Assembly (NCBI RefSeq): GCF_002796985.1
Contig: NZ_PEKX01000012.1
Span: forward strand, 227,568 to 291,567
Length of the DNA: 64,000 nucleotides
Direction: 5' to 3'
Origin: Pseudomonas sp.
GTDB lineage: Bacteria > Pseudomonadota > Gammaproteobacteria > Pseudomonadales > Pseudomonadaceae
Shown: positions 8,871 through 16,454 of the stretch, in pieces
Layout: the number at the start of each line of letters is the position of its first letter
Numbering within the stretch: position 1 is the stretch's first letter
Translations under genes and position numbers: made by a program
Notes under the pieces: generated by a model
The model's input: the letters and a program-made list of their open reading frames with translations, nothing else
Database searches by the model: none
What the model was told of the DNA's origin: nothing

Positions 8871-9947
8871 ATGGCTGATTTACAGATCGACGACCTTAAC
8901 GTTGCCTCCAACGAGACACTGATCACGCCGGAGCAGCTCAAGCGCGAAATCCCCCTCACCGGTGCTGCCCTGCGCACCGTCGCCAACGGCCGCCAGGTCG
9001 TCCGCGACATCCTCGACGGCAAGGACCACCGCCTGTTCGTGGTGATCGGCCCCTGCTCGATCCACGACATCAAGGCCGCCCACGAATACGCCGAGCGTCT
9101 GAAGGTGCTGGCTGCGGAAGTCTCCGACACCCTGTTCCTGGTGATGCGCGTGTACTTCGAGAAGCCGCGTACCACCGTCGGCTGGAAGGGCCTGATCAAC
9201 GACCCGTACCTGGACGACTCGTTCAAGATCCAGGATGGCCTGCACATCGGCCGCCAGCTGCTGCGCGACCTCGCCGAGATGGGCCTGCCCACCGCCACCG
9301 AGGCACTCGACCCGATCTCCCCGCAGTACCTGCAGGACCTGATCAGTTGGTCAGCCATCGGCGCGCGCACCACCGAATCCCAGACCCACCGCGAAATGGC
9401 TTCCGGCCTGTCCTCGGCAGTCGGTTTCAAGAACGGCACCGACGGCAGCCTGACCGTGGCGATCAACGCCCTGCAGTCGGTTTCCAGCCCGCACCGTTTC
9501 CTGGGCATCAACCAGGAAGGTGGCGTCTCCATCGTCACCACCAAAGGCAACGCCTACGGCCACGTGGTGCTGCGCGGCGGCAACGGCAAGCCGAACTATG
9601 ACTCGGTCAGCGTCGCCCTGTGCGAACAGGAACTGACCAAGGCGAAGATCCCGCTGAACGTGATGGTCGACTGCAGCCACGCCAACTCCAACAAGGACCC
9701 GGCCCTGCAGCCGCTGGTGATGGACAACGTCGCCAACCAGATCGCCGAAGGCAACAACTCCATCGTCGGCCTGATGGTGGAAAGCCACCTGGGCTGGGGT
9801 GCTCAGCCGATCCCGAAGGACCTGTGCCAGCTGCAATACGGCGTGTCGGTCACCGACGCCTGCATCGACTGGGACACCACCGAGAAGGCCGTGCGCAGCA
9901 TGCACGCCAAGCTCAAGGACGTCCTGCCCAAGCGTCAGCGCGGCTGA
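8871..9947 (+). CDS. 3-deoxy-7-phosphoheptulonate (DAHP) synthase, class I
   Basis: 358 residues. It condenses phosphoenolpyruvate and erythrose 4-phosphate, the first step of the shikimate pathway. Signatures are VVIGPCSIHD, MRVYFEKPRTTVGWKG, GARTTESQTHRE and MVDCSHANSNKD, which hold the metal and PEP ligands. The length and the N-terminal extension match the AroF/AroG feedback-regulated class Ia; which amino acid inhibits it cannot be told by eye. ATG 8871 matches the family start; an upstream ATG at 8859 was rejected. A terminator follows directly. Confidence 0.95.
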   Translation: MADLQIDDLNVASNETLITPEQLKREIPLTGAALRTVANGRQVVRDILDGKDHRLFVVIGPCSIHDIKAAHEYAERLKVLAAEVSDTLFLVMRVYFEKPRTTVGWKGLINDPYLDDSFKIQDGLHIGRQLLRDLAEMGLPTATEALDPISPQYLQDLISWSAIGARTTESQTHREMASGLSSAVGFKNGTDGSLTVAINALQSVSSPHRFLGINQEGGVSIVTTKGNAYGHVVLRGGNGKPNYDSVSVALCEQELTKAKIPLNVMVDCSHANSNKDPALQPLVMDNVANQIAEGNNSIVGLMVESHLGWGAQPIPKDLCQLQYGVSVTDACIDWDTTEKAVRSMHAKLKDVLPKRQRG

Positions 9948-9964
9948 CGCTCAAGGCACGAACG

Positions 9965-9992
9965 AAAAAACCGGGCTTATGCCCGGCTTTTT
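9965..9992 (+). terminator. Terminator of DAHP synthase gene
   Basis: CCGGGC-TTAT-GCCCGG is flanked by A6 and T5, 18 bases after the stop. Confidence 0.9.
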
Positions 9993-10028
9993 CATGTGCC
10001 CACCATCGCCGCGTGAGTTGAGGATCCC

Positions 10029-10104
10029 GTAGGAGCGAGCTTGTTCGCGAACCCAGAGCCGGCAACGCAGGCGTCAAGCGGTTCGCGAGCAAGCTCGCTC
10101 CTAC
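10029..10104. repeat. REP palindrome pair (type A)
   Basis: Both arms are nearly intact (GTAGGAGCGAGCTTGTTCGC and GCGAGCAAGCTCGCTCCTAC) around a short spacer. Confidence 0.9.
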
Positions 10105-10115
10105 AAATGGCCAAT

Positions 10116-10143
10116 AAAAAGCCGGGCATCAGCCCGGCTTTTT
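10116..10143. terminator. Terminator downstream of the small acetyltransferase gene
   Basis: GCCGGGC-ATCA-GCCCGGC is flanked by AAAAA/TTTTT and an outer CCAAT...ATTGG. It ends the minus-strand acetyltransferase transcript and could back up the DAHP synthase terminator. Confidence 0.85.
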
Positions 10144-10162
10144 ATTGGCAGTGATCCAACGA

Positions 10163-10447
10163 TCAGAGCGCGGTATCGGTGTGGCGCTGGCGACGCTCCA
10201 GGTAGCGCTCGACGTAGGAGCACGACGGGATGACGCTGTAGCCCCTGCGCTCGGCGAACTGCAGCGCGTGTTCGGTAAGGGCGGCGGCGATGCCGCGGCC
10301 GCGCAGGCTGTCCGGAACGAAAGTGCGGTAGATGTCGAGCGTCTGCTTGCCCAGATCCATGTAGGCCAGATAGGCACGATGGCCATCAACAGTCGTTACG
10401 AACTGGTGGCTGGTTTCATCATGCTGGATGGACAACGACTCACTCAC
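10163..10447 (-). CDS. Small GNAT-like N-acetyltransferase (YjdJ/NATD1 type)
   Basis: 94 residues. This single compact domain has the acetyl-CoA pyrophosphate loop in short form, VPDSLRGRGIAAALTEHAL, and IPSCSYV near the C terminus. It matches the short family that includes human NATD1 and E. coli YjdJ. The target is unknown. It is separated by 22 bases from the upstream membrane-anchored gene and may be cotranscribed with it. Confidence 0.87.
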   Translation of the reverse strand: MSESLSIQHDETSHQFVTTVDGHRAYLAYMDLGKQTLDIYRTFVPDSLRGRGIAAALTEHALQFAERRGYSVIPSCSYVERYLERRQRHTDTAL

Positions 10448-10469
10448 TTGCTCTCTCCTTCCGGGGTCC

Positions 10470-11744
10470 TCACAACATGACCCGCACCTGATTGATCTTG
10501 TTCAGGCGGAGGAACATTTCTGCCGAACCCGTCCCGATAAGGACGGTGATATAGACTCGGCCGTTCTCCACCTTGTGCAGCACACCCTGGTAATAGGCAC
10601 CATCGAACGTGATGAACTGCAGGCGCTTGCCGGTGTACTGGGCAAGGCTTTCAACGCTAACGAACTCATATTGCTGCGTTCTGGCCTGCGACTCAACCGT
10701 TTCTTGGGCCGAAACCATTTGATATTGGCTTTCCGGCGTGATTTTTTTCTTCAGCGGATCGACCCAGGCAAACCCCAGTGGTGTGACCGACTGCTGGTTC
10801 ACTAGGACGACCGGATGGAGCATCTGGATCACATCCTTGGGCTCGAAAAATTGCAGACCATCCCAGGTCATGCCCTCGGAAGGCGTCAACTCGATGCGCA
10901 GCGAGCGCGGGTCGGCCAGGTAACGGCCGTAGGCCTCGAGCAGCGGCTTGTCGAGGGCGATGCGCTGTTGGCGCAGGGCCTTGTCGAACTTTTCCAGCGA
11001 CAGGGCGGTATAGGCCTTCTGGTCCACACCGAGCTTGCCCCGGCAGAACTCGCTGACCCGGCGCTGGTACTGGTTGTCGCTCATTTCGACGACGAGCTGG
11101 GAAACCCGCGGCGGATTCACACGCATGTCGCCCGGACGCTCGGAAACGTTCATCAGGGTCATGCTGGTGCGCATGTCCAGCATGTCGCGAGTGTCACTGC
11201 GCAGATCGAAGGTCAGCGTCTGCGCACCCGGCTGCATGCGATAGGAGAATTCGATGTCCGACTCGAGGGTGCGATAGCCCATCTGCAGCAGCTCATCGAC
11301 ACCGATATTGCGTACGTTACCGCAGGCCACTTCGCTCAACGCGGTGAACGCACTCTTCTCTGCCGGTTGGGAATAAAGCGATTGCATGAACGGCCCGTGA
11401 ATCTGCAGTTCCACGCCCTTCAGATCGACCGCCATCTGCTCCGGGAGTTTGCCGTCACCCAGGCGCTCCTTGAAGCTCAGCAGTTCGCGCAGCCCGTTGA
11501 ACTTCAGCTGGGCGTGGGCGACTTTCAGGCTGTCATTGGCCATGGGAACCCTGATCACTACGTTCTGCAGACCAACCCGGCCGTCGAAGGACGAGGAGAT
11601 GCCGCCGTAGGTGATTTCCATGAATGGCGAAACGCGGGCAATGGCGTCATTCACCACGCTGCGGACGGATAGCCAGAGCGATGCCTTGATGATCAGGGCA
11701 ATCGCAACGACGGCAAATAGAGACCACTTGAGAATCTTCGACAT
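10470..11744 (-). CDS. Membrane-anchored hypothetical protein
   Basis: 424 residues. The first 35 residues contain one strong hydrophobic segment (WSLFAVVAIALIIKASLWL), after which the protein is soluble and probably periplasmic. The region after it (SPFMEITYGGISSSFDGRVG, then VIRVPMANDSLKVAHAQLKF) resembles the beta-rich repeats of AsmA-like or DUF945-like proteins, but I do not recognise a firm family. The C-terminal part, after KRLQFITFDGAYYQGVL, resembles a small beta barrel. AGGA precedes ATG 11744; GTG 11753 is an alternative. Function unknown. Confidence 0.75.
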   Translation of the reverse strand: MSKILKWSLFAVVAIALIIKASLWLSVRSVVNDAIARVSPFMEITYGGISSSFDGRVGLQNVVIRVPMANDSLKVAHAQLKFNGLRELLSFKERLGDGKLPEQMAVDLKGVELQIHGPFMQSLYSQPAEKSAFTALSEVACGNVRNIGVDELLQMGYRTLESDIEFSYRMQPGAQTLTFDLRSDTRDMLDMRTSMTLMNVSERPGDMRVNPPRVSQLVVEMSDNQYQRRVSEFCRGKLGVDQKAYTALSLEKFDKALRQQRIALDKPLLEAYGRYLADPRSLRIELTPSEGMTWDGLQFFEPKDVIQMLHPVVLVNQQSVTPLGFAWVDPLKKKITPESQYQMVSAQETVESQARTQQYEFVSVESLAQYTGKRLQFITFDGAYYQGVLHKVENGRVYITVLIGTGSAEMFLRLNKINQVRVML

Positions 11745-11981
11745 GGAAGGCACATCCTGGATTGTGCGACGGCGGGACGCAGGGATACTGGCAGCTTAAC
11801 AGTACACCTGGGACCTCTCCACGAGCGCAGTCGGAAATTGCGTGCACAGCGCACAGAAATCGCCCGTTTTTTCTGGCATGCGGCTGACTCACCAGTCAGC
11901 CAAAACGCTTTACGCCCTGCGCCTGCGTCAGTATGTTCACGCCACTCCCAACCCATGGATTCCAACCCAGGACTCTCTGCC

Positions 11982-12671
11982 ATGAGTGAGCTGATCAGCT
12001 ACCAATTCGAAGACGGTATCGCCACCCTGACCCTGAACAACGGCAAGGTTAACGCCATCTCCCCGGCGGTCATCGAAGCCTTCAACCAGGCGCTGGACCA
12101 GGCGGAGAAGGACCGTGCGATCGTCATCGTCACCGGCCAGCCGGGCATTCTTTCCGGCGGTTATGACCTCAAGGTGATGACCTCCGGCCCGGAGAACGCC
12201 GTGAACCTGGTGGCCGCCGGCTCGACCCTGGCGCGCCGCATGCTGTCCCACCCCTTCCCGGTCATCGTCGCCTGTACCGGCCACGCGGTCGCCAAAGGCG
12301 CGTTCATCCTGCTCTCGGCGGACTACCGCATCGGCGTCGACGGCCCGTTCCAGATCGGCCTGAACGAAGTCGCCATCGGCATGACCATGCATCACGTCGG
12401 CATCGAACTGGCCCGCGATCGCCTGCGCCGCTCTGCCTTCACCCGCTCGGTGGTGAACGCCGAGATGTTCAACCCCCACGATGCCGTGGACGCCGGCTTC
12501 CTCGATAAAGTGGTCCCGGCCGAACAGCTCCAGGCTGCCGCGCTGCAAGCTGCCCAGCACCTGAAGAAGCTGAACATGACCGCCCACCGCAACACCAAGC
12601 TGAAAGTGCGCAAGCAGCTACTGGAAACCCTGGACAAGTCCATCGAACTGGACAGGAACCACCTGGCCTGA
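11982..12671 (+). CDS. Enoyl-CoA hydratase/isomerase (crotonase) family protein
   Basis: 229 residues, shorter than typical crotonases (about 260). The oxyanion-hole regions are ILSGGYDLK and ACTGHAVAKGAFILLSADYRI. The catalytic glutamates of the hydratase are not evident: the usual second acid near GLNEVAIGM is present (NEVAIG), but the first is not clearly aligned. It may hydrate or isomerise a CoA thioester. AGGA precedes the ATG. It is divergent from the membrane-anchored protein and is followed by its own terminator. Confidence 0.88.
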   Translation: MSELISYQFEDGIATLTLNNGKVNAISPAVIEAFNQALDQAEKDRAIVIVTGQPGILSGGYDLKVMTSGPENAVNLVAAGSTLARRMLSHPFPVIVACTGHAVAKGAFILLSADYRIGVDGPFQIGLNEVAIGMTMHHVGIELARDRLRRSAFTRSVVNAEMFNPHDAVDAGFLDKVVPAEQLQAAALQAAQHLKKLNMTAHRNTKLKVRKQLLETLDKSIELDRNHLA

Positions 12672-12680
12672 TCGCTCCCG

Positions 12681-12717
12681 CATGAAAAAGCCCGGCCTGG
12701 TGCCGGGCTTTTTCATG
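12681..12717 (+). terminator. Terminator of the crotonase gene
   Basis: CCCGGC-CTGGT-GCCGGG is flanked by AAAAAG/CTTTTT and CATG on both sides. Confidence 0.9.
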
Positions 12718-12830
12718 CCACCACTATTACCTAAAGGGCAATACTGATTAAGCCTGTTTGCTATTTTTCAAAAATTATTACGCTTTAACCTATAGATGAA
12801 CCCAAACAAACCCAACCGGAGGTGTTCATC

Positions 12831-13022
12831 ATGAAACTCAACATCATCGCCGCCAGCGTACTGGCCGCTGCTACCGCTTTCGCCGCCCAGGCCAGCTTCG
12901 CCGAAGAATCCCCGCTGATGCAGGACCGCATGGTTCACATGACCCAGGCCGCTATCCAGCAACAGCAGAGCGAACAGTCCGCCAGCCAGGTGAACGTCGA
13001 AGCCGCGTCCAAGCAGGGCTGA
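12831..13022 (+). CDS. Small exported protein
   Basis: 63 residues. A clear signal peptide (MKLNIIAASVLAAATAFAAQA, cleavage expected near residue 21-27) leaves a mature peptide of about 36-42 residues rich in Gln and Ser (QQQQSEQSASQ) with no cysteine. A near-perfect GGAGGTG sits 6 bases before the ATG. The 100 bases upstream are strikingly AT-rich compared with the surroundings, which suggests a strong or regulated promoter. The function is unknown; it looks like a highly expressed small periplasmic protein. Confidence 0.8.
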   Translation: MKLNIIAASVLAAATAFAAQASFAEESPLMQDRMVHMTQAAIQQQQSEQSASQVNVEAASKQG

Positions 13023-13334
13023 AACCTTTACACCCCGCCAGCCGTCTGCAGCAGGTGACGTCATGCAACCCTGCTCGAAGCGACAAGCCCGGCACGATGC
13101 CGGGCCTCGCAGTGACATTGCCGTCGTCCCCTTCATGACGAAGGTCAAGCAGCCATGAAACCCTCCAGAGTCCCGGAAACATCGGAAAACGTCCCGCCGC
13201 CCACCACTTTGCGTCTGGTCGCCACGCCGACATCTATCAATTTGCCTGATACCGGGAACCAATCAGCATCGTTATTCAATCGAAATGACCAAAGCGACAC
13301 TGGGCCATCCCTTCCCCGAGCCCGAGTTACCGCC
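13023..13334. other. Intergenic stretch without a supported gene
   Basis: About 310 bases. It holds a GC hairpin GCCCGGC-ACGAT-GCCGGGC at 13087-13105 without a long T tract, which may weakly end the upstream gene, then an AT-richer stretch (13180-13300) that may hold the promoter of the next gene. The reading frame of the next gene stays open back to an ATG at 13155, but the extension is low in complexity. Confidence 0.5.
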
Positions 13335-13556
13335 ATGAACCGTCAAGCCCATCGCTACGCTCGCAACGGAGCCCTCGCCGCTCTGGGCCTCTATACCATC
13401 GTCATCCTGGTGGTCACCGCCCTCACTGCCGGCTTCGACGGCGCGCGCCGGGCCCCAGTGGACAACATCGACCGCAGCGGGCTCTTCGAACGCTTCAATC
13501 AGGCGGTCCCCGTCGCCCTGCATGGCCTCCAGGACGCCCTGACGCCCCATTCCTGA
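13335..13556 (+). CDS. Small single-span membrane protein
   Basis: 73 residues. A basic N terminus (MNRQAHRYARNG) precedes one transmembrane helix (ALAALGLYTIVILVVTALTAG), followed by a mostly polar tail that ends in an amphipathic stretch. The ribosome site is weak. In-frame ATG 13155 would add 60 residues of unlikely composition, so 13335 is preferred. It is upstream of corA in the same direction, 100 bases apart. I do not recognise a family. Confidence 0.55.
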   Translation: MNRQAHRYARNGALAALGLYTIVILVVTALTAGFDGARRAPVDNIDRSGLFERFNQAVPVALHGLQDALTPHS

Positions 13557-13656
13557 TTCTGCTTCGCTGGCGCACCGCGCCAGGCTGACCAACACTGAAG
13601 TCCTGCACAGCAACATCAGACTCCACACCAGATCCAGCTGCAGGGTGGGCTTCGCC

Positions 13657-14628
13657 ATGGGCCGCGTCATCGCTTCCGCCGTCTACAGCAAGGGCCGCAA
13701 GGTCTCCGACATCCCGCTGGAGGACGGCTATCGGTGGGCTTGCCAGCCCGACCATTTCGTCTGGACCGGCCTGCAGGAGCCGACGCCGGAGGAGATGTTC
13801 AACCTGCAACGGCAGTTCAACCTCCACGAACTGGCCGTTTCCGACGCCCTGGAAAAGCACAGCCGGCCGAAACTGGAAACCTTCGGCGACGCGCTGTTCA
13901 TCGTCATCTATTCACCAATCCGCGCCGATAGCCGACTGATGTTCGTCGAAACCCATCTGTTTGCCGGTATTGGCTACATCATCAGCGCGCGCCACGGTTT
14001 CTCCCAGTCCTACACCCAGGTCCGGCAACGCTGCGAAGCACGGCCGCTGCTGTTGGCGCATGGCACTGACTTCGTGCTCTACGCCTTGCTGGATTTCGTA
14101 ATGAGCAATTACGAACCCGTGGTGGAGGCCATCCGCGAGGAAATCGAGGTAGTGGAACAGCAGGTGCTGCGCAAATCGCTGACCCAGGAGCAGATCGAGA
14201 AGATCTACGGCCTGCGCCGCGAGGTGCTCAAGCTCAAGCATTATGCCGCGCCCATGGTGGAGATCTGCCAGGAGCTGCAGCGCCTGGACTTCCCCTTCAT
14301 CGACAAACAGATGCGGCCGTACTTCCGCGATGTGGCGATCCACGTGAACCGCCTGCTGGAAGACCTCACTACCCTGCGTGACGTGGCCAGCCAGACCATC
14401 GAGGTCGGGCTGGCGCTGGAGTCCTCACGGCAGAGCGTGGTGCAGCGCAAGTTCGCCGCCTGGGCGGCCATCCTCGCCTTCCCCACCGCCGTAGCCGGCA
14501 TCTACGGGATGAACTTCGAATACATCCCGGAGCTGCACTGGCACTACGGCTACTTCCTGATCATGGGGTTGCTGGTGCTGGGTTGCGTCGGGTTGTACAT
14601 CAGCTTCAAGCAGGCGGATTGGCTCTGA
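13657..14628 (+). CDS. CorA-family divalent cation transporter
   Basis: 323 residues. The large N-terminal cytoplasmic domain ends in a long helix, then two C-terminal transmembrane helices follow. The pore signature YGMN (GMN at 284-286) ends helix 1, and the protein finishes with the basic-aromatic ISFKQADWL. It conducts Mg2+ or related divalent cations (Co2+, Ni2+) as a pentamer. The loop after GMN, FEYIPELHWHYG, is close to the classic MPEL loop. ATG 13657 is preceded by AGGGTGGG. Confidence 0.92.
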   Translation: MGRVIASAVYSKGRKVSDIPLEDGYRWACQPDHFVWTGLQEPTPEEMFNLQRQFNLHELAVSDALEKHSRPKLETFGDALFIVIYSPIRADSRLMFVETHLFAGIGYIISARHGFSQSYTQVRQRCEARPLLLAHGTDFVLYALLDFVMSNYEPVVEAIREEIEVVEQQVLRKSLTQEQIEKIYGLRREVLKLKHYAAPMVEICQELQRLDFPFIDKQMRPYFRDVAIHVNRLLEDLTTLRDVASQTIEVGLALESSRQSVVQRKFAAWAAILAFPTAVAGIYGMNFEYIPELHWHYGYFLIMGLLVLGCVGLYISFKQADWL

Positions 14629-14704
14629 CCAGGAGCATCAGATGTTCCCGGAACGCTCCACGCCATCCTACAAAAGCCGTCTGCAGTAATCCGTCGTACA
14701 AACG

Positions 14705-14732
14705 AAAACGCCGCTCGATTGAGCGGCGTTTT
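14705..14732. terminator. Bidirectional terminator
   Basis: CGCCGCTC-GATT-GAGCGGCG is flanked by AAAA and TTTT. It lies between corA and the convergent amidotransferase gene. Confidence 0.88.
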
Positions 14733-14750
14733 CAGTCAGCGCGGCAGGAA

Positions 14751-15503
14751 TCAGGCTGCGCTTTTCTTCTCGGCGCTCTTCTTCTCGTCGCGGCCGTGCT
14801 GGACGAAGCGCATCATCCACTCACCGACGGCGGTGCCCTGGTGCGGGCGCGCAAGACTGTCGATGCCGGACTGGAACACCAGCTCGCTGAAGATGTGCTT
14901 GCGCAGCTCGAGAATCGCCTGCGAGTAGTCGCTCTGGAACTCCGGGTGGCCCTGGAAGCACAGCACCTGGTCGCCGATGGCATAGGCGGCGTTCGGGCAG
15001 AACTCGCTGGAAGCGATACGGCGTGCGCCGTGGGGCAGCTCGGTGACCTGATCCTGGTGGCTGACCAGCAGGGTCAGGCCATCGCCCGGCGACGGGCTCA
15101 TCCACTCCGGCTGCTCCTCGATACGGTAGTCGTGGATGCCCACGCCCCAACCCTGGCTGGCGCGTTCGGTCTTGCCACCCAGCACCAGCGCCAGCAACTG
15201 GTGGCCGAAGCACACGCCCAGCAGCTTGTCACCGCGCTCGTAAAGCTTGAGCACGTAGTCCTTGAGGGTCTGGATCCAGGGATCAGTGCCGAAGGAGTCC
15301 GCCTTGCTGCCGGTCACCAGGTACGCGTCGAACTTCTCATCGTCGGGCGGGTAATGCCCTTCCACCACGTTGTAGACCTTGAACTCGGCCGGAACGGGTT
15401 GCTTGGCGAACAGTTGCTGGAACATCCAGCCATAGCCCTTGTACTGATCGATGAGTTCGGGGCGGAGGATGTCGGTTTCCAGAATGCAGATGTGCAACGA
15501 CAT
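14751..15503 (-). CDS. Class I glutamine amidotransferase-like protein
   Basis: 250 residues. The catalytic triad is visible: Cys98 in GVCFGHQLLA, and His186/Glu188 in FQGHPEFQ. It is a stand-alone GATase1 domain resembling the amidotransferase part of GMP synthase and the YfeJ-type gamma-glutamyl hydrolases, without a synthase domain. It probably hydrolyses a gamma-glutamyl amide. The C terminus is lysine-rich (EKKSAEKKSAA), which is unusual. ATG 15503 is the family-like start; the in-frame extension upstream is rejected. Confidence 0.88.
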   Translation of the reverse strand: MSLHICILETDILRPELIDQYKGYGWMFQQLFAKQPVPAEFKVYNVVEGHYPPDDEKFDAYLVTGSKADSFGTDPWIQTLKDYVLKLYERGDKLLGVCFGHQLLALVLGGKTERASQGWGVGIHDYRIEEQPEWMSPSPGDGLTLLVSHQDQVTELPHGARRIASSEFCPNAAYAIGDQVLCFQGHPEFQSDYSQAILELRKHIFSELVFQSGIDSLARPHQGTAVGEWMMRFVQHGRDEKKSAEKKSAA

Positions 15504-15707
15504 GCAGGGGTGATTCCTGGGGGGTTGGCGGCTGATAAGAATGGTTTTCCTGACACTGATGAAACGCGCGTGAAAATTACGCCCTATTTTTTCACCACAC
15601 AAGATGCCGAGGCCGATTCTTGTGTAGGAATTTCAGGGGAAATACCGGAAAAGCCGACTTCCTTCAATTGCACCGGCGCACAAGGGTGACGGCCGGTTGG
15701 CAAGGAC

Positions 15708-16262
15708 TCAGCCGATGGACAGTCTTTGCACGAGCAAATTCGTGTCCAGCACCTGCGCATACTCGCCCTGCAGGTTGGCCAGCGACATGGCGTGAACCTC
15801 CTCTGCGCTGCGCTGCAAGCCGTTGAAATCACGCTTGGCAAAGGCGAAGCAGGCGTCCGCCACCACCTGCGTAGCGAAGCCCAGATTGCCCGCCGTGCGC
15901 GCCGTGGCTTCCACCGAGTTGTTGGTGCTGACGCCGCAGATCACCACCGCCCCGATGCCCCGCACGCGCAGCCAGCGCTCCAGGCCGCTGTGGATGAAGG
16001 CATCCGGGACGTTCTTCTCCACCACGTGCTCATGCTCCAGCGGCGCCAGCGCCTCCTGGAATTCCGCTCCCGGCTGCCCGGGCCAGAACGGCGAGCCCGG
16101 CGTGCGCGAAATGTGGCGGATATGCACCAGCGGCCAGCCGGCCCGGCGCCAGGCGGCCAGCAGTTCGCCGATACGCTGCTCGGCCTGCGGGTTGTTGCGC
16201 GGCTCGTGGCTGGTACGCATGCCTTTCTGCTGGTCGATGATCAACAAGGCGGGAGGCGTCAT
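15708..16262 (-). CDS. Isochorismatase-family cysteine hydrolase
   Basis: 184 residues. The catalytic triad of the family is in place: Asp10 (LLIIDQQKG), Lys83 (VVEKNVPDAF) and Cys109 (VVICGVSTNNSVEATAR). Family members hydrolyse nicotinamide, isochorismate or small amides, and the substrate here is unknown. It is transcribed in the same direction as the amidotransferase with a gap of about 200 bases that shows no clear terminator. The mature-length match is good. Confidence 0.9.
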   Translation of the reverse strand: MTPPALLIIDQQKGMRTSHEPRNNPQAEQRIGELLAAWRRAGWPLVHIRHISRTPGSPFWPGQPGAEFQEALAPLEHEHVVEKNVPDAFIHSGLERWLRVRGIGAVVICGVSTNNSVEATARTAGNLGFATQVVADACFAFAKRDFNGLQRSAEEVHAMSLANLQGEYAQVLDTNLLVQRLSIG

Positions 16263-16317
16263 CGGAGGGCATTCCTTGCAGGTGAGAAGACGTCATCCTA
16301 CGGCCAGTGCGGGCAAG

Positions 16318-16344
16318 AAAAAACCGGCCATGTGAGCCGGTTTT
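16318..16344. terminator. Candidate terminator
   Basis: AAAAAACCGGC-CATGTGA-GCCGGTTTT. It sits between the isochorismatase gene start and the end of the FadB-like gene, and reads best as the terminator of an upstream plus-strand transcript or as a backup. Confidence 0.55.
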
Positions 16345-16363
16345 CCAGGATGACGATTCTTCG

Positions 16364-16444
16364 GTAGGAGCGAGCTTGCTCGCGAACCCGGCTCCGCAGC
16401 GGGGCTGTTCGCGAGCAAGAACTAGGCGTCCCCCTCGCTCCTAC
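16364..16444. repeat. REP palindrome pair (type A)
   Basis: GTAGGAGCGAGCTTGCTCGC on the left. The right arm is the longer variant with AAGAACTAGGCGTCCCCCTCG before CTCCTAC. It lies directly downstream of the FadB-like gene. Confidence 0.88.
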
Positions 16445-16454
16445 AGAAGTCCCT

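Noticed and set aside
13087..13105. GC hairpin as a terminator of the small exported protein gene
   Set aside because: The stem is good but there is no T tract after it, so it is not counted as a terminator.
13155..13334. N-terminal extension of the small membrane protein
   Set aside because: Low-complexity, AT-richer DNA that more likely contains the promoter; the ATG at 13335 begins a typical membrane peptide.
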